Source of the DNA: Hymenolepis diminuta
Taxonomy: Eukaryota; Platyhelminthes; Cestoda; Cyclophyllidea; Hymenolepididae
NCBI GenBank assembly: GCA_900708905.1
Contig: CAADRB010000019.1
Span: forward strand, 2,019,161 to 2,083,160
Length of the DNA stretch: 64,000 nt
Direction of reading: 5' to 3'
Shown: one piece after another, positions 13,901 to 28,900 of the stretch
How positions within the stretch are numbered: the first letter of the stretch is position 1
How the letters are laid out: every line of letters starts with the position of its first letter
The notes under the pieces: model-generated
The model's input: only the letters and a program-made list of their open reading frames with translations
What the model was told of the DNA's origin: nothing
Database searches by the model: none
Translations under genes and position numbers: made by a program

Positions 13901-16900
13901 TATCGTATTCGAGCGGGTGATCCCTTTGATATTTTTCAACTCGACTCCCGCACAGGTGATCTTTCTGTTGCCAAGGACTACAGCAGCACTGGGCAGTATA
14001 TGGGTCAGTATCTCCTCTTTCTCGAGGCATCCGATTGTGGGTCGCCGAGAAGGTTCTCTGAGACTCAGCTCCTGATCCATATGGATGATTCTGAGCCTCT
14101 GGGAAGAGTGGAGAGGGACATCTTTGGGTTTCCAATCCGTTCAGCAGGAAGAGGTGTCGCTGGAGCCAGCAGTCGGAGTATGAATCTCTACATCATTGCT
14201 GCAATCGTCGTTGCATCCTTTGTGATATCTAGTGTCCTGCTAGTAGCGATATGTCTTGTTGTTCGAAGAGCTAGAACTTCAGAACATGGGCAGGGTGGCA
14301 GATATCCCGGAGATGTGGGAAATGGACTGCAAAATGGATCCATTTTCCATGACGGTGGCATAGGAAATGGTTATTTGAAATCAGTTCCACTTTCTCTGCC
14401 TCATACAAAGTATACTACTTGTGATCCACTAGAAGAAGGTGGGTGATCATTTTATCTCCTCGAATTATGTCAATAATTCGTTTTCTACACCTAATTCAGT
14501 AGTTTATGAGATCGTTTTCTGCTTCACTCAAATAGCTATATTCCTGTCGAATTTGTTCTTATTTTGACTGTTGTAGCTTTCAGTAGCTAATATTCAAGAT
14601 ATCATCAATCAGTCAAAATGAAAAGAGTTATTAATTTCCGAAAATAAAAATAGACGTATGCCTTATTTGATAGACTCGTATAGTACAAATCTGCCTAATA
14701 TTTCTAATTAGTATATAACTGATCAAAGCTGTAGTTTGCTCATTAATTTTTGAAATAGATACATATAAGTCGGTATCTTATTTTTATGTGCCCTTTTATT
14801 ATTCGTTTATTGATATTACATGGATTCTAGACTATAAAGTAAATGAACAATCCAGTTCACGCCCCAATCAATAACATCGGCGAAAAATTTGTCAAGTTAC
14901 TTCAATCATTAAGACAAATGCATTTGAACATTTCAGTAAAAGATAGAAAAACTTACCTAAAGATTTATGCAAACAATTTCTCGCTAATGCATGTAAAGCC
15001 CAAATCATATTGTATATTGGAATTCTCTTGAAATAACTCTTAAACAAGTCAAAGGCTGTATGCATAGAATACATTTAACGTAATCCAACTAGTAGTCAAC
15101 AAATTTGCTTTTACCATCATCACATTTTAAATTTTCCTACTAAGGGAGAGATATGTTTTGTTCTATTCTCATTCTTCAGTTTCTAAAACGACACTTAAAC
15201 AAAGGGAATGGAGAGCGTTGGTACCAGACTTCCTGTCTATAAAGAGGCAGAGAAGGAGTGTATGTGTATTTACTTAGCAGTTTTAATTTTTAATTTCACC
15301 AACGCCACATTGCTCAACTCCCAAAACATCTCCTGGTAGTAGTGAGAATAATTAATAAGTAGGACTCCATAAGCAGGTCTTTATTTTTTCATAACAGGAA
15401 GAAGAAAGTATTACTACTGGTGTTGTTATCGCAGTAAGTACGTTTAAAAACGAAGGACAGAAAATCTTACACTATTTGTATAGGAGTGTGTAAACTAAAG
15501 AGGACCAGTTTTTTAAAACGAAAGTCAGGTGAAGACAACTGATGTTTTCTTTAGGATTCAAAAATTAAAAATATTAAAACCAATCTTGATAATTTTTTCA
15601 CCATAGATTTCACTCTGGATTTCACCCTAGAGAACGGTGAAACGCAGTTAATAAATTAAGACACTTTGGGGAAGCGGTATTTTACATTTTTTTCTTAAAT
15701 TCTTCAATTAATAAGGAAATTTTTTGGTTTATTAGCGAAATATCAAACTGGTAAAGCTAATTGAGAAGTAATCAAATGCAGCATAATTTTAAATAATAAT
15801 GACAAGGAAAAATTCAGACGTGTAATCTAACGTAGCATTCTATTAAGTATATTATTTCTGTCATCTTTAGGAAAATGAGTATTTTTCACAGTGTTGTTTC
15901 AACGAACCTCCAAAAGGTATTTATGTCAATATCTAATGCTGATGATAAATATGAAAATAATAAATATTCTTTTAAATGAATATCCTAGAAATGTGAAAAT
16001 ATGGCACAAACATTAGCTTTGATTAACTGAAACACTAGATTTACAACAGCGCTTTTGCTATTATTGTGCATTTTAGTAAAGAACCCATCAGCTCATTTTC
16101 GTAAAACAATGGAATTAGGTTAATATTATTTTGATTGAAAAAGAGGCGCCTTTGTCTGAATTTTATAAAACAAATAAATGCTTAAATCAAATTTGTGAAT
16201 CGCCTCTAGTTTGACGGCAATGGAAGATATGAAATAGGTGTTTTTTGTAGATAAAAGGAAATAATTCTGAAATCTCCTGACCTATCTCACAGCTAGTCAA
16301 GATAATCACAATATTTTCGATATTTGTTAAAGATATTCAAATCTCTTGCTTGGTAAAGTAGCAAAGTAATGGAGTTTCTTCCCTTCATTCCTCTTGTTTT
16401 CTACGACTTATTTCCAATGTAGGCGCCAGAATTTAATTTCCCTATCTCAATCCGAGTTACACATATATCTGAAGAGTGAAAAAGAGAAGGACTTGCATTA
16501 CCTTTTGTTTAATTTTCTCCTCCTTCCACCGTAGAAAATTGTAAAGATCTTATCTTTAGGGGCAAAAATATCAGTCTTATTACTCACCTAACGAGAGACC
16601 AAAACATGTTTTCTCATATATTCTCTCATGGTTTATTAATTTATCTTACCGCCGTTCCTTCGACTAATCTCACTTATTTATCCATAAAACACTTGGAAGG
16701 CAAGAGAATAAGATTCAAATCTGTTTATGAAATGGCTTTATTTGTTCAGGCATGTGTTAAAGTAGAGAAATCAAGCTAGATTTATGTCGATTAAGTATCT
16801 TGCCTTGATGTGGTCTGTAAAAGATTTTCTACCAGAAAACCAGTTTTCTTATGATTTAACAACTATCAGAAGACGTCTCCGCCCTCTGCGTATGTTTTTT

Positions 16901-19900
16901 ATATAACTGACTATCAATTCAGAGCCAGACCAATGACAGTTTTGCCATGATTAACTGTCAAGTTAAGAATGATGCTTGCCTCAGTGAGCACCTGTTCTCA
17001 TTCCATGATGGCATATACTTTACTTCCTTAAGTCATGCTTACCAATTCCAAATTAAAGTGTCAGTGTGCTTAATTTTAAATTGAGACTTTATATATTAAT
17101 AAGTTTCATCTCAATCAAATTTCAATAAACACAAAAATAAATTAAAGGTGATATTTCCTACCATCAAGAGCAATAGCTCTTTCCTGTTCAGCATCTCCAT
17201 CTTTGGAGTCATTTTGACGGATTCTTCACAACCATCAAAATTCGGTTTCCTCTTATTGACTAACATCGATGGGTCTTCCAAAGTCTCAATTCAATCATTT
17301 CGCCTAGAATTAAATTCCTAATCAACATTTCCCCCTATAACGTATTAGATAGTTTAAAGTTAATCATTTTTTACTTCTGAAACTCTCTTATGAGACAATA
17401 GATATTCTCACCTCAATTGAAAAACGGAACCGTATCGGTCGGTCTTGTTCGTTTTTTTCTCTCCATTGACACCACGGCTTTTTTCAACTGCAAAATGAAT
17501 AAAAGTGACAAGCAGTCTAAGTTACTTCCGATTGCAAATTGGCAGAAGTTCTGCTCCTTTTTTACAATTTTGAGTCCAAATGTTTTTGTCTGAGTAAGCA
17601 AAGTGCAAAGGAATGACTGAATGAATAATGTTTACTTATGAATTTCGGTCAAATGAGGTGGGGAGAAGGGAGAAGAAATTGCATTAAGTTATGAATGTTT
17701 TTCAATTTGTCAATTTATTATAAGAGTGTAGCTACTTCTCAATTAAGTTTAGAAGGAATCTCAAAAGGAGATTCGTGATGCACAAAGCCATCTTGTTTGT
17801 CGTCTAAATTTCGGACTTTAATAAATAACCACAAATGTTGGTAAAAAACCCATAATTTCACTTTGCTAAACTTCACTTAAAAACATATCTAATGTGTTAA
17901 TGGCACTATTTGCTTTATTATTACGCGTTGTTAAAGAGACGGGCGAAAATAAAAAACAGACAAAGTGGTTTGGTTGCAGTTAGTCAATGAGGAGTTGGAA
18001 AATAAAGCAAAGGTAAAAATCACCTTCCAGTAAAGATCTGAGATTTTTGAAAATATTTGTTAATCAGTACTTTGATTAAACATGAAGATAGGATAGGCAT
18101 CACAGAATAAAATTACATTATTTGTCATTGTTTAAAGGTGCCTGACTATAAATATTTAACAATATACAGAGTCGCTATTTAACTAAGCTGATGCAGAAGG
18201 GTTTATTCCATTCCCATAAAATTGCATCACTCGACGATAGTAGCTGATATCTGTGTACCATAGCAAATAAAAACTAATACTTGACATTAGAAAATAGTAC
18301 ATTTTTTCAAACTGGACTATTGATAAAATAAAAACAGTGAATATCTATTAATTTATCATCATTGAGTTTCCACATAATTGTATTTTGATTAATTCAAGTT
18401 AATTATCATTAATCATGGCGATGTAAAATAGAGTTTTGCAAGAGTTGATCGTGAAATAACATTTGAAAATACAATATAGTACAATAAGAGATGAAACAAA
18501 AGGTCAGATAGAAGCATATTATGAAGTCAAGGTGTTAATAGGCCTCCTAAATTTGAAATCTAGAAGCAGTGAGTTGTCAATTTTTTCGTAAAGGATATAA
18601 TTAGCCCTGTAATATTCGAATGTTGCGAAGCTCAGTTTCTATAATTTGATCCCTGGTTTTCTGAGTGAGTTCATGTTCAAGGTATTCAGAGCTCTTTGAC
18701 CAGTAGATTTAACTGAACGGTTGGTGCCTACTGTGATTCATTTATATCCTCTTATAGTCATTAACAGGCGTATGAGACTAGAAAAGGTATTTTAAACGTA
18801 ACAGAACTCACTTGAACTCACTCAACTTTAATGCGAACGTGATTTTGTCTTATGCAATCGAGAGAGGAAGTGAATAATTGAAGCGTTTTAAGGAATAAAT
18901 TGATAAAACAAAATGTACCATGGAATTTACTAGAAGTTACTCTAATATGACGCACATAAAAATTATAGGTAGACATGAGCAAAATTTAATCTTTTCATAA
19001 AACAAAATATTTCACTTGGCACCATGACAGTAAGATCTGACTGTCTGAATGAAATAAGAATTAGGAGTACAAAGTTAGTTCTAAGGAAGAGAAACACTAG
19101 AATGTACGTATTTGTTATTAAAACTAGGACTCCGATGTAATATCTCTTGGTGTCCACTAAAATGATTTTGTCTATAGTCAAATGTCTATAGTTGCATAAA
19201 CGTCGCAGTTTAATAAAGAAGAGGGCAGAAGTTCCGTAACTTAGGTAGTCACTTATTATTTGCACCGAAAATATTTGATTGGCTCTCTTATATGAACTAA
19301 TAAATTTTCTTCATAAAATTAAATTAAATTTAAATTTTGAAGTGTGAGGTTATAAAGCTGAAAAACATATTTACATTTTTCTCATGACATTTATAAAAAT
19401 CAATGCATCTTAGTTACTCGAGTTTAAGTTAAAATAAAAGAAGGGTAATAGATCCCAGAAATGCAAGGTAACAAAGTATTCACACCTTTTTTTCCATATG
19501 TTTCTCGTACACCTCTAAACATTTGTAGTTAACTAATTCGGGAATTTATGTTTCCATATTTGTAAAGCATAAAGAATTTTCCCGATTAAGAACTCCCTTT
19601 AAACTAATGTATATATTCATTCCATTTGCAGAATTCTATGTGGAAATAAGTTCATAAACTTTTTAGTACCTGGGTGTCCTTCTGGTTGAAAATTTTTCAT
19701 TTACCCAACCTTTGAAGAACAGAAGTTACATGTATATAAGGTCGCTACGATCACAAAATTTTTAAATATTAATCATGTCCACTGGCGTATTTGTATAAAA
19801 GGCATTAGGAATATCGTTCAGTTAGTCTTCTGACCTAATATTCGGGTATTTCATTATTTAAACATTTAAACTAGTTAGGGAATTTAAGAAAGCTAACTAC

Positions 19901-22900
19901 GTAATTATTTAAGTGCGCAGTTACGTAAAAAAGTTCTTGAAGAGAATACAAAATTAACCATTTTGACACTTAAACATCCTTTAAGAAAAATTTAACCATT
20001 TTTACGAAGTGTACATATTTACAGAGCCTGGAAACTCCGTCCACCTCGCCTGGTTAGTTTAAATGCTACATGGCATTTTAGATAAAGATTCACGTTAATA
20101 AATAAAGTACTGGAAAAACCCTTTAGATTGGAAGTTTTCTAACTTATACACTCGTATGCTGACGCCTCTTACATAAGAACATTTAACTCGTGGGGTTGGT
20201 CATTTGAATCGCTGAATGTATAGAGATAGGCTTCGATCTTCTTACCTTTGCATGGCGGAAGTATATATTACAATAGGATATTTTCTCTATTGGGGAGCTT
20301 ATTTCAGAACATTTTGCATGATTGACATTGCCTAAATAGTCATGCTTATTACTGCTACCAATAATAACGTAAAATTTCGAGTTTTAACCATGGGATGCTA
20401 TTTAAATATGTAAAACAGCAAATTAGTCTATTAAGATATAAAAAGAGGGTCAAATTTGAGTGCATAATGGAGCCAAATGTCAAGAATTGTATTTTCTTTG
20501 AATTTCGGAAGCATTGAATCGACCGCTTTTCTTAAGATGTTAACTCTTAAATATCCAAATGTTGGAATCCTATTTTTTGTGGTATAATCATTGGGTTTCT
20601 GGGCGGATTCATGTCTACAGTGCTCGGAGCTTGCTGATTAGTTAATATAATTAAATTTTTGGCCATCCCACCTTGACTCGCTTGTATCACCCTAAAGTCA
20701 TGACCCATAAGTCCCTACGATAACAGATTATAGTTTATATCCTGAAAAATAAGAAAATTTCAAATATATCAATCAAAGGCCGTTTTTTCAAGCCTTCTGT
20801 TCATCCAATGCCCAAAACAGACTTTGAGATAACTTTCTATAAATTCTCAGAAACCAAAATATTTAGTATTTTTATCAAATATTCAACTCTATATTAAGCG
20901 TGTCATCCTATCTTACTTCGATCCGACTACATAGATAATGTGGCCAAGGTCATCTTAAAGATAGATGGTTTCTTCCCTGCCTTCCTAGCATACACCGCTC
21001 AAGATGGTGCCAGAGATTTTAGCTCGAAAAATGAAATATCTTTCAATCTTGGCAAAATGCAGTTCATTTCTTTCTGTGTAGCATAACTTATCATTGGATT
21101 ATTGATATATAGTTTATGTAATTGGAAAGTTGCTGAAAGAATGTATCCTAATTTTGTACTCCATAGATAAATAAAACAACTACCAGACAACGTTTTTGGT
21201 ATTTTATTTGATTTAATTTCATTGTACTTGACTCTTAACTTAATTACATACATTGTAACGAAAGATTACTCTAATTGTCTAATAATTATATATGCGACGG
21301 TTCGCATTTGCACTGCACTAAATAAAGATAATATGCTGTCAATTACAAGTGTTTATTTATTCTCTCCATTTATATGTGCTCCGCTATTTGGAATTGGCAT
21401 GTCGGCTTCCTATTATTTTTTGAGTTAATTATCTTTAATTAAATGGTCATTTGGTCTCTAATGCTCTTTTTATGCACTCTACTCAAAAATACGCATTAAA
21501 ATGACATTCTTCCTTTTGTTCATTTTCCTATAAAAAATAATGCCTTTTAAGATGAAGTTTATGCTTAAGAAATTTGCCTTCCTGATTTCCTGTTTACTTA
21601 TTTACCCTCTTTTTAAACATGTATTGTTAAATTTCATTTGAAACAAGTATTAGCTTTGCTTGCAGTTACTTAACAGTAATGTCATATTAAACATTGGGTT
21701 TTATAAGTATTAACATTGCATATGGCATTTTGAAACTTTTACAAGTCGTAATCATGGAAAAATTTGAATAAGGGGAACAGTAAGTAAACCTGCTAAGGCA
21801 TGCAAAGAGGAAGGGAATCATGAAAAAGCAGGTCAGAACCTCAGGAATTATTACATTTTCGATGCTCTCATAAGAATTAAAACTGCCTTCGTAATATCCA
21901 TTTGTCCAAATTTCGTAAACTAGCTCCTAAATGCACAGAGCTTGTTGGCTCGTTGATTTAATTCCGTCGATGGTCATATCACCTTCAGTTATTTGTATAC
22001 TGTTATTAGAAAAGAGTAAACTAATGATATCAACAGCGATTCGCTAAAATAACAGTATAGTAATCAAGCAAGTGACGTAGATGATAAATGTTTATTGAAA
22101 TGGGGTAACACAGTAATGTCACAATCAAATGACTCAAATGAAATACGCGCTGCCTTTCGATAAATCACAAAAAATACTATAAAATCTTCTGAGTATGCGT
22201 GTTTTGTCTCATTGCGTACTCCCCGCTAAAAATGTCATATCAAGCATCAGAACCTTCCTCACATATGTCTAACATGAAAAAACCCGCCACGAAGTCTTCA
22301 GTTTGCTCTGTTTTTTATAGACCTTTCAGAAGCCAACCTCTCCTATCTAGCTCCCCAACCAAGCAACGGAGGTTTTGTCTACGAAGACGCAATGGGATTC
22401 CAAGCAGGTCCCTTCTGTTCCCCAGGGGGCACCGCAGCTCTACTAACGGAAGTGTCCCCTGTGAGCGGAAACGAAACAACTTCTCTCCAATCGACGCAAT
22501 TTCTTACTGCAACGACAGCTACTGCCGGACCAGACGGTGTCATTCGATTAGCTTGCCTTCCTGCGAAGCAGTCTCATACTCTGGCGAGATGCAATTTCAT
22601 CGGACAGAAGAAACCGGTCAGTAAAAATTTTTTAAAATATCAAATCAGTGTTTTGAACAATTTTTTAGGTCAGTAGTTTCAGCTTGTATCGAATATATTT
22701 CATTTTACTATATATGGCGTAAGTTCTCCTTTGGGAAATAATAACCAGGCTTTTCCCAGGAGAAACAGAACAGATTTCCTCTATCTAGCGCCGGTTTTTC
22801 AAAACCTGAGCTCTAGTCGGTAATCGATATTAAAGCAGAGATTCGAACTATTAAACTTATCAAAGCGTTCGTCTGTTCTGGTTCAACTGTGAATTTATAA

Positions 22901-25900
22901 ATAATATTCAAATAATGTAATGTCGATAAGGTTATTTTCTAAATAATCGGTCGCTGCCATGCTAGCATGCAAAATTTGATAAGTAAATCTGGAAAAATTG
23001 CTATAATTTATTGACACCCGAAGTAGAATTTGATGAAAGTGTAGAATTAAGCTCAAAGCAAATATGAGGCATTGACAGTCCTTTAGTTATGATTTTGAAA
23101 TGTTGAATTAAAATAGCCAATTATATTTATGATATTTTTATATAAAGTTTGATCTATTTTTGTGAATACTTTTTCTACCTTTCCTCATAGAAGTTTATTA
23201 AAATAACTTGTACCATAACACATTTTGAAATTTCAATTAATATTATAAGGATACTCAATGGAGCTTATTTGCACTTTAATATGGAGCAGTATTTCCCCAG
23301 TTTCTGATTTACTAAAACGGCTTAAGTGTGCACCAATGGATAAATGAGGAAATCATTCATGAAATCATGAAAAGCTGTCCAATATCGACAAGGCACAAAG
23401 GTATATTAATAGCCATCACTAAGACTGTCCCAATTTCGAAAAATGAGAAATTCTGGTGAGAAGAGTTTACCGAAAACTCGATCAAGTTAATTCAGCTAAT
23501 TCAAACACTTGGTTAGAACTGGAAAATTCAATGTTCTAAATTATATACCGATATTTTCAGAAATTTCTAAATTATCCCATAGAGGATATCGATATATTGT
23601 AAAAAGAACAAATTACATTTATAGCAGTTTTATTTTTCCGAAGGTCTCAGGTCTTGGAGATGGACAACTAAGACTTCCAGTCTACTTTATTGGAAAATCT
23701 GATCTACTTTCTTGGGTATTTATTGAGGCGAATTGCACTCAAGCAGAATATCAACGAGGTTTGATGGTTCATATTTCGTAGTAATAAAGAGAAACTGGTG
23801 TCTTTTTCGGGATTTTGCTATTATTCAAACTCCAAATATCAAATTCCTCTGCCTGCTTTACAAACGAAAGAACTTGAGACCACGCATATGCCAGTCTCAT
23901 TGGTAGACTACCTAATGGTTTCATTAATATCTGGTAACTTTGTTATGAAACTTGCATTCCTAAAACAATTTTAACACGAATGATTATTTGACTTCCGAAT
24001 TTTATGCAACTGAGTTATGAAAAATCTTAAAATATTTTTTTCATAAAATAATTCAATTTCCGTGGGACGGTGAATCGAAGCGGAAATCAATCACTAGGTT
24101 TTTCTCCTAGTCTTTTTATTACCTTCTGAAGGAGATTTCTTTGGAGGACGCGTAGAAAAATAAACAGCTAAATAATATCAAACAGGGCACAATCCGTTGT
24201 TAGAACAAAATGGAAAATATTTCTGCTGTCCGCTTTGACATGTGAACATATGGTAATTCCTGGGAGGGGAGAGCAACATGAGAGAACAAGTTCTTAAATA
24301 ATCAGTTTGTTAAACTACATCTCCTGCTGGCCAAAAAACTATGTTCTTGTACCCTAACGGGATGACTTTTACAAAAAATAATTTTCAGTCTGTTTACAGA
24401 CCACTTGCATGTTAGATTGGTGCTTGAAAGCAACTTTTAGTTCAATTTTATGTTTAACCACGAAAACAGGCATTTAACAGTCCTTTTCCTCTTGTTTCTT
24501 TTTTCCTAGTTTACTCACATCCATTTCAACCAAAAATTCACTTTCACTTTTCGACCTAGAGTTCATTTTTTGAGTTTATAAAAAAATCACCTCATGTTCA
24601 ATGAAGCTGATGAGGCACTAAAGGGAATAAAATGCCGTTTTGACTTCTTTTCTCCTTCGTTAGTTTACGTGCTACCACTTTGTGACATTATGACATACAC
24701 ATTGAAGGAAGAAAAGCATGAGTGAGGCAGACTTGGCCATGCATATCGTTAATTTTGTAAGAAATATATCTGAATTAGAAAAGAAAAGAATGATGAAAAA
24801 TCTCCTCCTGCTTTTTAGGCTGTCATTCATCGGGGAAAATCAACAAGTTTAACTGTGAGAGTTTCCCCACTAGATGTTTGTGAAGGTTGTAACAGTTAGA
24901 TTAAAAGAGCGATTGGAACAAGTTTTGGGAAAACCATGAAATATGAATCATTGCACTTATTAAATAGGGAGATATTTAAAACTTAAACTTATTTTTCAAC
25001 TAAAAATTACAGCTCGACTGTAAATGTCTATTAAGAGATTAAAATTATTATTTCTACATATGGGGAATATTCTGAGTATAGAAAACAGCCAACGAGTCCA
25101 ATAAGGTAATGTAGACGGTGGAAGTCAGCATTAAACAGATAATGAAATCAAAACATCAGGAGTCTTACTTCGTTTAAACTAAGAAAACATTAAATTTTCC
25201 GTATTTTTCTTATCTTCAAATTTGCCTCCCAGGTTAAAGAGTGAGGTTATGTCGAAGACATTCAGAGTTTATGAAAGAACTGATTTAATTTCGTGGTTGT
25301 TCACGCCACCTATCTATTTGCATCTTTATGCGCTTAAGAGCGAGTTGTTGAAACTACCAATATTTCTTTAACATACAAGAGCTTACCAGATCATTCATAA
25401 AAGAGCTATCTGAATGCAATTTTTCCATTCATAGAGGCTTCAGAAAGGAGAGGTATCTGCCCAAAAGGAACTTAGAGTCATTTTTCGTTGGAGTTATTAT
25501 CAAATTTGAAAGCTCTTTTTTCAAGTAGTAGTCATATGGTCCCACTAACTTAAGAGAACAAAACTAACAATGTACTTTTTGCCTGTCCGACGTAAATATT
25601 CGGCATCTTTGCGTTCTAAATTACTAATTACAAGTGCAATTAGTTAGGATGATGGTAAGGATTAATTGCGGTGTAACTCACAGATTCAATCAAATGTCTT
25701 TATTCAAGTGAGTCTCTCTAGGACAATTTGCTCCACAAGTAACAAATCTAGAGGGGAGGCACTTTTCCATTCATTGACATCTGTTTGGCGTCATAGCAGC
25801 GTGCGTTTGATCAAGAAATGATTATTAACGCTACAATGCATTGTTCTTCTGGCCTCGTCTCTCCATCTTCTTGTTTTGCACACAGGTATAAAATTGGCTG

Positions 25901-28900
25901 GCCGCGTTTAAGGTTGAGAACAAAGGTGAAAGGAAGGCGGTGTCCAAAATGACTCATTTTCTTCGTTGGCGGTCTCTCAATAACTTTTCTCAATACGGCA
26001 ATTTTTTCCTCGAAAGTCGATGGGGATTCAGTCCATTTTTTTCGTGTTGCCTCCACTTTGTTCCATGGGTAAGGAAAGTAGTAGTAATACGATTTTCAGG
26101 CGAATTAAGGCGTGAAGAAGACTCCCAACTCAGCACTAGTCTTGTGAAGTGCAGAAAAAATTCGGGTCGTCCGTGGTTAATCAGATGTTAAATGATAAGT
26201 GAAGGTTAGCTATCGACCAATATACCTAATAACGGAAGTAAAATAAATAGTTATAATCGAAGGATAAACTTGAAGTGGAGTTCAAGTTTATTTGAGTTCA
26301 CTCAAGCTCAACTAAACACAGGATTTAATTTTGCCCAGTGTTCAGTGTCGACAAATTGTATTTATGTTTTCTAAAAGCGCTATCACTTACGCATTAATTT
26401 CTTTTGCAAATATTTGTTTACTCTCCAAACTGAGGAATTTTTTAAAGAAGGGTAGAGAGAGAAAATCGTGAGTGATAAATATAGTAGCAGATAAATCTGA
26501 CCTTGTGTATATACTACCATACATTTTTAAAAAATTGTGGGGTAACGGTGGGATCTAGATAAGCAGTTGAATGCTTACAAATAGGAAATGCAGATATATT
26601 GCTAGTAGATATAATGTGAAAGATCTTAGTATATGCACGTTCGGAATTTAAACCGCAAAATGTACTAAAAATTTGAGTTGCATCCGAAAATTTCCTTTCT
26701 TATTTCACAGTATTCTAAAGTTAGGATAAATGTTCCTCAAAAGGATTTAAAACTCTTTTTCTGAAAAGATCTAAAGAAATTCACCGGAAGATAAATCTCT
26801 ACACATGAGTAACCCTAAATTAAACATTCATGTACATGTCTGTTGTACCCATGTACAGGGCTCGGTATTGTTAGTTTAAAAAGTATTAGAAAAGGCCGAA
26901 ATAGAGTCATTCAAGTGTAAAATTGATAATTTCACAATTATTAATGCTATAGCAGAACATAAATTCTTGTGTTGCACCTAGCACAATGCCAACTTATAAT
27001 TATCTTAAAGAAGATAACAAACTTTCTTGAGTCTGAAAAGGTGAAGAAAATATGAAAGTGGGTTGGGAAATAGAAAAGCACATTTGAGAAAGCTAAAATT
27101 AGAACTTTCATTATTAAGAGAAGATTTGTAGTAGCAGTGTTTAAAGGCTCTCATGAGGGACTACCATTCCAAAACTCATTTTTGTTGATCAAAATTAACC
27201 AGTGCCGTTGGCCATCCACAATCTCTGGTTTAGTATGCATGCTGACCACTTTAGCTTAAAATAGAACTTTCATCACGAAAATAACAAAAATTGCCTGAGG
27301 AATTGTGCAATCATAAATCATAATAATTTTATAGCCTATTTTTTCATTTTGTGTAAATCTAGAATTGATCTTCATTTTCTTTTCGTATAAACACTTTCAA
27401 CACGTGTTTGATTTGAGAGTAATTTTATTTGCAGCTTAAGTAGCCCCAGGCAACTAATATAATCGACTTATGCGCTCTGGCTAATTTAATAACATCCGTG
27501 GTAATCTGATGAATTATGTTATCAAAAAAAATTTTTTGACACTGAGATGAATTTGTCATTGTAAAAGCAAGCAAATCGGATTGGATAATCAAATTTGGAT
27601 TTAAAATATAAGCCTTTTAGCAGGAAAACGCACGAATTACAAATCCTCCATCCGATTATATGTGTGGTTAATTTATCAAACAGTCTATTTAAAATTGCAT
27701 CAAAGAAACAAATCACACTAGAGATACACACTGATATATTATTAGGTATCTGCTGAATTTACTCTATGGCAACAATTGCCAATATCCGGAAGAAATCAGT
27801 AAAAGAACTTATAGATTATACAATGATTCTTCCACTTATTAAGAATCAGTAGAGCTATGATTGGTTGAACGGCTAGCCAAAAATTACATTTGTGTACTCG
27901 ACATATCCAGGCGCATAAACGAAAATCAAATAATCAGTAGGCCAGAGCACGAGATGAAATCTGTGAATTCTGTTAAAGTGGACTAAAAATACTCGATTTG
28001 GGACTCAACATTTGTGCATTTATTCGGAATTAGAAATGGAAGGTATTTAGTAGTAATACTTTTAACTAAATTTAACTTTTTCTTTCCTTTCAGCTTATAT
28101 ATTTGCAGATAAATTACGGTGGATATGCATCGATTAATAAAATTTTACAACACTTATCCCGTTATCATAGTTTAAAAGTGGTTGGGCTGCAATAATTACG
28201 GTCTCTGCTGATATGATTATTCCAAAACGCTGTTTTCACTTTCTCCCACTGTTGACTCTAAATATACATGCTGATTAATCCTTCCTTCATCCCGATTAAA
28301 TGATTTAATTCTTTTCAAATCAAGATTGGTAGTAAGAATTGCAAAAAGAAAGTATTTTCAAATAGATATAAAGATCGAATTATATTGAGTCTATGGAATT
28401 GTTTTCATATCTCGCAAGCCCTTCATTATCATTCAAGTCAGTTTTAATGCATCTGATTCCCGTTAAAAAATCATTAGAATGTCGATTCCTTATTTATTTA
28501 TCTTCTTTAATAATTCATTAAGCATAATTTTGTGCAATAAACTTTGTTTGCCCTCTTGGGTAAATATATTTCCGTTCTGCAAAACACAGTAGACAGTTTT
28601 TACAAAGCAATGAAATCCAGTCATTATTGTGTTAATGTATATTTTATTTTCCTCCTTAGATTAAATAATTTCGACGTAATCAAATTTGCAAAGGTTTAAC
28701 GAAGCGAAGATATGCCATAAATGAAGTGACTCATCTGAAAAGAAAAGAAAATTATCTACATTTTATTAAACAATAAAAAAGGAGCAAAGTGGAAAAATTG
28801 AATTTATTTATTTCAAGAACTTTACCATCCGATCACTATTCTTAGAAAGTTAACTTGCAAAGTTAATCCATATCATTAGGGTAATTGAGACGAAGTAAAT

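Noticed and set aside
25811..26191. Overlapping ORFs on both strands (81 and 83 codons) in the third protocadherin intron
   Set aside because: Mutually exclusive frames, neither with recognisable domains. Treated as chance in a slightly GC-richer patch.
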